A stretch of DNA of 8,238 nt from an uncultured Granulicatella sp. Its GTDB lineage: Bacteria > Bacillota > Bacilli > Lactobacillales > Aerococcaceae. How positions within the stretch are numbered: position 1 is the stretch's first letter; each line of letters starts with the position of its first letter. The stretch covers positions 1 to 8,238 of the forward strand of contig CALATC010000151.1 of assembly GCA_937891475.1 (NCBI GenBank). Reading direction: 5' to 3'. Both the position numbers and the translations under genes were made by a program. Under the pieces are notes generated by a model. That model did no database searches. It was not told where the DNA came from and saw nothing but the letters and a program-made list of their open reading frames with translations. Below, one piece after another: positions 5,597 to 8,238 of the stretch.

Positions 5597-5991
5597 TCAA
5601 GCTCCTCCAATCTGATATATATTCCTGATAAGTCTGCATAAAACTTCTCTGAGATTTTTGAGGCGACCTTGTTGTCGTCTTCCCAAAACCCCAAATCAGT
5701 GAGACAATCAAGCAGCAACTTCTCCATATTATCTAAATCGGGTTTAGTGCCTTTATATTGTCCGTTGTATGTTCCATCCTTTAAAGGGAAGCACCATTTG
5801 ATTGTAAGCCTCACACAACCACGCAGAGGATTCTTAGGAGCGAAGTGAGAGAAGTGTGCCATGTACTTCGCTCGAGCTTGTATGAGTTGGGGAGGTTCAT
5901 AGAAATGAGGTTTGCCATTCCTACAAGTGACTTGCTTCTGTTGATGAGTAGTCGTTGGAATCTTTTCCATAGGAATGAAGAATTCAATCAT
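5593..5991 (-). CDS. rusA: RusA-type Holliday junction resolvase
   Basis: This 132-residue endonuclease cuts four-way DNA junctions symmetrically and is used by phages to clear branched DNA before packaging and in recombination. The N-terminus MIEFFIPMEKIPTTTHQQK matches the family opening, with the PxxxHQ segment. The catalytic motif is KPDLDNMEKLLLDCL (83-97; D85, D87), followed by WEDDNKV (103-109), which supplies the third acidic residue. All key residues are present. I chose the ATG at 5991, because GGAGAGGTG (6001-6009) lies upstream and because homology begins here; the longer frame to 6030 lies inside the previous gene. The start overlaps the previous stop by 8 bases, and the stop overlaps the next start in ATGA. 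The position downstream of the replication gene is usual for this family. Confidence 0.94.
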   Translation of the reverse strand: MIEFFIPMEKIPTTTHQQKQVTCRNGKPHFYEPPQLIQARAKYMAHFSHFAPKNPLRGCVRLTIKWCFPLKDGTYNGQYKGTKPDLDNMEKLLLDCLTDLGFWEDDNKVASKISEKFYADLSGIYIRLEELE

Positions 5992-6208
5992 GATTCCCAA
6001 CACCTCTCCATGCTTCCCATTGAGGGTCATAGACGATATATCCTGTTGATTTTAATTGAGCGAAAATCCATTCCATTATTTCGGGTTGTTTTGAAATCCA
6101 TTCAAGCACTTGAGACTGAGTTGGATCATATTCTTCATCTGGGAATCGGTGATATAAGAGTGGCATCTCTTTTCCGACTTCCAACATTTTCGATTTTTTA
6201 CGTGCCAT
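5984..6208 (-). CDS. Small phage protein of unknown function (74 residues), upstream of rusA
   Basis: The N-terminus MARKKSKMLEVGKEMP is strongly basic. It is followed by an acidic, aromatic body with two related helical bits (VLEWISKQPE and IMEWIFAQL, about 36-53), then YDPQWEAWRGVGNHD at the C-terminus. No named domain is recognised. I chose the ATG at 6208: AAGGAG (6214-6219) lies 5 bases upstream. The frame stays open to 6334, but that extension runs through the repeat-rich non-coding region and reads as low-quality peptide. The gene is the first after the gene-free region, so its message probably starts within or upstream of it. It overlaps rusA by 8 bases. Confidence 0.75.
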   Translation of the reverse strand: MARKKSKMLEVGKEMPLLYHRFPDEEYDPTQSQVLEWISKQPEIMEWIFAQLKSTGYIVYDPQWEAWRGVGNHD

Positions 6209-6213
6209 ATTTT

Positions 6214-6219
6214 CTCCTT
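6214..6219 (-). promoter_or_regulatory. Ribosome binding site that sets the start of the 74-residue gene
   Basis: The minus strand reads AAAAGGAGAAAATATG. AAGGAG with 5-base spacing fixes the start at 6208 and so defines the lower edge of the gene-free repeat region. Confidence 0.75.
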
Positions 6220-6293
6220 TTAAGTTTGTGAAATTCCACACAGACTTTTCTTTTTTATTTTTCGCTTTTGTCCATGGTAGAAAGGACAGACAT

Positions 6294-6317
6294 GGTGGGC
6301 GGAGTCTAAAGCCCACC
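6294..6317. repeat. GC-rich perfect inverted repeat (hairpin)
   Basis: GGTGGGC (6294-6300) and GCCCACC (6311-6317) form a perfect 7-base-pair stem around the 10-base loop GGAGTCTAAA. The stem is far more GC-rich than its surroundings. No T-tract follows on either strand, so it is not an intrinsic terminator. It lies at the lower edge of the iteron region and next to GGACAGACA (6284-6292), so it may be a structured origin element or a protein binding site. Confidence 0.55.
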
Positions 6318-6370
6318 TGTTCTGTTCCTATCATGGACGGTGGACGATTCTTCGGACACTTCCCTATTAC

Positions 6371-6383
6371 ACACTCTTAGTGT
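6371..6383. repeat. Small dyad ACACT-CTT-AGTGT
   Basis: This is a perfect 5-base inverted repeat with a 3-base centre. It has the same 5-3-5 geometry as the dyad at 6444-6456 in the same region. It is too short to be sure it is not chance. Confidence 0.35.
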
Positions 6384-6401
6384 TATGGTTTGTCTGTCCG
6401 T

Positions 6402-6440
6402 GGACAAAGTCGAAGTTTGTCCCGAGTTTGTCCTGTCCAA
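6402..6440. repeat. Origin-region module A: GGACAAA dyad plus 18-base direct repeat
   Basis: GGACAAA (6402-6408) and TTTGTCC (6416-6422) form a perfect inverted repeat around GTCGAAG. CGAGTTTGTCCTGTCCAA (6423-6440) follows at once and recurs exactly at 6524-6541. The module resembles module B (6480-6541) but lacks a 22-base insert. Confidence 0.7.
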
Positions 6441-6443
6441 GTA

Positions 6444-6456
6444 CACCTTTTAGGTG
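6444..6456. repeat. Small dyad CACCT-TTT-AGGTG
   Basis: This is a perfect 5-base inverted repeat with a 3-base centre, placed between modules A and B. It matches the geometry of the dyad at 6371-6383. Confidence 0.4.
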
Positions 6457-6479
6457 CATCATTTTTATCTCGTGGACAC

Positions 6480-6541
6480 GGACAAAGTCGATGTTTTGTC
6501 CTGTCTGTCCCGATGTCTGTCCTCGAGTTTGTCCTGTCCAA
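6480..6541. repeat. Origin-region module B: GGACAAA dyad, 22-base insert, 18-base direct repeat
   Basis: GGACAAA (6480-6486) and TTTGTCC (6495-6501) form an inverted repeat around GTCGATGT. A 22-base insert (6502-6523) follows that contains TGTCTGTCC twice, 12 bases apart. CGAGTTTGTCCTGTCCAA (6524-6541) then repeats the end of module A exactly, 101 bases from the first copy. The two modules look like a duplication in which one copy later gained or lost repeat units. Confidence 0.7.
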
Positions 6542-6555
6542 AAATAGGATATTTT
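6541..6555. repeat. AT-rich palindrome AAAATA-GGA-TATTTT
   Basis: This is a perfect 6-base inverted repeat with a 3-base centre, made only of A and T in its arms. It lies directly after the last iteron and just past the stop of the primase-helicase gene. It could help DNA unwinding at the candidate origin; it has no T-tract or GC stem and is not a terminator. Confidence 0.4.
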
Positions 6556-6561
6556 CCGAAT

Positions 6562-8238
6562 TTACTTTTTGAGAACGACATTCTCACCCTCTAATTCATA
6601 CCCATTTATTTCCTTGATTCGTCTCTTGAGAGTCTTCTCAGATATGCCCAAATATTCACAAAGTGCCTCTGAAGTGACTGGAGCGAGTCCATCATTTAGA
6701 ACTGAGTACGCTGTGTCGAAAGCGATTTTTCGTTCTTCTTTTCTGTCCTGTTTCTTTTTATCAAAGTTCTTTTTCCACGGTGGTGTTTTTGAATCATCCA
6801 ATTCGATATCATCGAGGATTCCTGTTTCATCCACAATATGAAGTGGATAACTAAACCACACATTTCTTGGTTTGAACTTAGCGAACTCTCGAAGCGTTCC
6901 ATCCACACGCCACGCTGACATCGTTTGAATCTTGCTTGTTTCTCGATTGATGAGCTCGTTCGTTTGCCATCTATCTTGGATGTTCACGACCGCTTTCTCG
7001 AAGTGATTACGCATTTGATATGGACTTCTTAAATCGTCTAAACCGATGTATTGTTCCATATATGGTCGATTCATGCGATTGATGGCATCCTTGTAGATGT
7101 CGCAAGCCAATTGGTCGCATCGTTGTTGGATAATCTCATCCGTGAGCTCTAATTCCACTAAATCGACAAGAGCATCGGGGTCCCGAGCGAATACACCAGA
7201 GCCACTTGCACGGTCCATTGATTTCTTGCCACCTTGTGCCCCTTTTGAGTGGTGGTGACAGTAGATGACTGAACATCCTAGCTCAGTCGCTACCTTGTCA
7301 AACTGATTCGTGAAGTGAGCCATCTGATCCGCACTATTTTCGTCCCCTGTTAGAACTTTGTATATTGGGTCGATAATCACCGCAATATAGCTTTTTTTGT
7401 GGGCTCGTCTGATGAGCTTAGGTGCGAGCTTGTCCATTGGTACTGTCTTCCCACGCAAGTTCCATATATCGATATTAGATACATTTCGAGGCTCGATGCC
7501 CATTGCTGCATATACATCCTTGAAACGGTGCAAGCATGAGGCTCTATCAAGCTCGAGATTGACATATAGAATCTTTCCTTGAGTACATTCCCAACCGAAC
7601 CACTTCGAGCCCTCAGCGATTGCAATCGACATATTGATGAGCCCGAATGACTTCCCAGCTTTCGAAGGTCCCGCAATCAACATCTTGTGACCTTGTCTGA
7701 GTACACCTTTGATAAGCTCGGGAGCAAGATCTGGCATATTGTCCCAAGTCTCGCTTAGTCCTTCTGGATCTGGCAATTCATCGTTCAAATCTTCAATGTA
7801 TTGATACCAATCATCCCATGACTTATGTCCGATATTCGTGTCAATGATGAATTGCTTCTTTCCATCTCTAATGAACCCTGGGAGACGACTCAATCGACTA
7901 GGGTTCTTGTTTTGTTCGTCAACATTGAGTCCGTTCTTTTTACAAATCTTGTATAGGTAATCTACACGTTTTTTGTATTCTTCTTTGTTTGCTGCTTCGA
8001 TTCGAACGATTGCATGGATGGACTTGCCACCGCTGTACACGAGTGTTGCAATTGGAAGTTCAAGCTCACGCATGATTGCGTTTTGCTTCTCCAAGTCCAT
8101 GTTATCCGATTCCACAAGAGCATATCGATAACTCACAACGTTATCGTTCTTGACTCCTTGACCGTCCATTGGGTTAAATCGGACCCATGCTCCTGCTTTC
8201 TCGTTGTAATCGCCTAAGACCTTTCCGATGTCTCCACC
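6562..8238 (-). CDS. Phage primase-helicase: primase-like domain fused to RecA-like (AAA_25/RepA-type) ATPase, 5' end outside window
   Basis: The frame is open through base 8238, so the N-terminus is missing; 558 residues are visible. Residues 1-125 look like the end of an archaeo-eukaryotic primase-type domain: an acidic ALVESDN (about 40-46), SGGKSIH (69-75) with the expected histidine, and RLSRLPGF (115-122). Residues about 175-365 are a RecA-like ATPase of the RepA/AAA_25 kind, with Walker A GPSKAGKS (190-197), Walker B AVIIDP (286-291), YCHHHSKG (326-333) and ASGSGVFARDPD (344-355). After a basic linker, KKNFDKKKQDRKEERK, the last 50 residues form a helix-turn-helix, VTSEALCEYLGISEKTLKRR. 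It probably primes and unwinds DNA at the phage origin; the repeat-rich region lies just after its stop. The ATG at 8169 is internal. The exact primase subfamily cannot be settled because the first acidic motif may lie outside. Confidence 0.88.
   Translation of the reverse strand, partial: GGDIGKVLGDYNEKAGAWVRFNPMDGQGVKNDNVVSYRYALVESDNMDLEKQNAIMRELELPIATLVYSGGKSIHAIVRIEAANKEEYKKRVDYLYKICKKNGLNVDEQNKNPSRLSRLPGFIRDGKKQFIIDTNIGHKSWDDWYQYIEDLNDELPDPEGLSETWDNMPDLAPELIKGVLRQGHKMLIAGPSKAGKSFGLINMSIAIAEGSKWFGWECTQGKILYVNLELDRASCLHRFKDVYAAMGIEPRNVSNIDIWNLRGKTVPMDKLAPKLIRRAHKKSYIAVIIDPIYKVLTGDENSADQMAHFTNQFDKVATELGCSVIYCHHHSKGAQGGKKSMDRASGSGVFARDPDALVDLVELELTDEIIQQRCDQLACDIYKDAINRMNRPYMEQYIGLDDLRSPYQMRNHFEKAVVNIQDRWQTNELINRETSKIQTMSAWRVDGTLREFAKFKPRNVWFSYPLHIVDETGILDDIELDDSKTPPWKKNFDKKKQDRKEERKIAFDTAYSVLNDGLAPVTSEALCEYLGISEKTLKRRIKEINGYELEGENVVLKK

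Larger units (their letters stand above)
6209..6561. other. Gene-free iteron-rich region, candidate replication origin
   Basis: This 353-base stretch between the primase-helicase gene and the next gene has no convincing gene on either strand. It is packed with TGTCC (10 copies on the plus strand, 6269-6539) and its complement GGACA (5 copies), where chance would give less than one. Seven of the copies extend to TTTGTCC/GGACAAA and four to TGTCTGTCC/GGACAGACA. It also holds two inverted-repeat modules, a GC-rich hairpin, two small dyads, and AT-rich flanks at both ends (6245-6268 and 6541-6564). Clustered short repeats beside a replication initiator or helicase gene, with AT-rich unwinding sequence, are the standard layout of a phage or plasmid origin. 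The role as origin is inference; an operator array is the main alternative. A 31-codon frame at 6367-6462 has no ribosome binding site and is not called. Confidence 0.65.

Noticed and set aside
5845..6231. 128-codon plus-strand frame opposite rusA and its upstream gene
   Set aside because: It is antisense to the certain rusA gene and has no recognisable motif or proper start signal.
6209..6334. N-terminal extension of the 74-residue gene to an ATG at 6334
   Set aside because: The extension crosses the hairpin and repeats, is not protein-like, and the AAGGAG site at 6214-6219 clearly serves the start at 6208.
6367..6462. A 31-codon minus-strand frame starting ATG ATG (MMHLKG...) in the repeat region
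   Set aside because: It has no adequate ribosome binding site, and most of its peptide is dictated by the GGACA repeats, so it is more likely chance within a non-coding element.
6269..6541. CRISPR array
   Set aside because: The repeats are short, variably spaced, on both strands and partly palindromic, with no equal-length unique spacers and no cas genes.
6390..6572. Plus-strand open frame through the TGTCC repeats
   Set aside because: It runs against all other genes, its sequence is repeat-derived (serine, arginine and valine rich) and it has no ribosome binding site.

Overview
The window looks like part of a temperate phage or prophage of a low-GC Gram-positive host (Bacillota). The basis is strong GGAGG-type ribosome binding sites, AT-rich coding sequence, tightly overlapping small genes all on the minus strand, and a set of phage families that occur together in such genomes: primase-helicase, RusA, sigma-like DUF1492 regulator, Terminase_2, Terminase_3 and SPP1-type portal. 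The gene set fits phages of Lactobacillales or Listeria-like hosts, but the genus cannot be fixed from this sequence.

Transcription runs from high to low coordinates. (1) 8238-6562 is a replication gene, cut by the window edge, that joins the end of a primase-like domain to a RecA-like ATPase and a C-terminal helix-turn-helix. (2) 6561-6209 is a 353-base gene-free region packed with copies of TGTCC/GGACA, with a 39/62-base imperfect duplication, several dyads, a GC-rich hairpin and AT-rich flanks; it is the best candidate for the replication origin. (3) 6208-2553 holds a run of small, mostly unrecognised genes with close or overlapping junctions. The recognisable members are a RusA-type Holliday junction resolvase and an NrdH-type redoxin. 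One gene, at about 3275-3537, appears frameshifted, and a 37-residue gene lies just upstream of it. (4) 2563-2117 encodes a DUF1492-like protein with a sigma region 4-like helix-turn-helix, probably the late-gene regulator. (5) 2116-2000 contains a tandem 10-base repeat and a strong intrinsic terminator. (6) 1984-1 is the start of the late operon: small terminase, large terminase (17-base overlap) and the N-terminus of the portal protein, cut by the other window edge.

The likely logic is as follows. The primase-helicase starts replication at the iteron-like region. RusA resolves branched DNA before packaging. The DUF1492-like protein switches on packaging and structural genes across the terminator. 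TerS/TerL and the portal then package DNA. The most notable items are the iteron region, the regulator-terminator-terS junction, the frameshifted small gene and the solitary redoxin. No wholly new system is demonstrable from the sequence alone, though several of the small genes are of unknown function.
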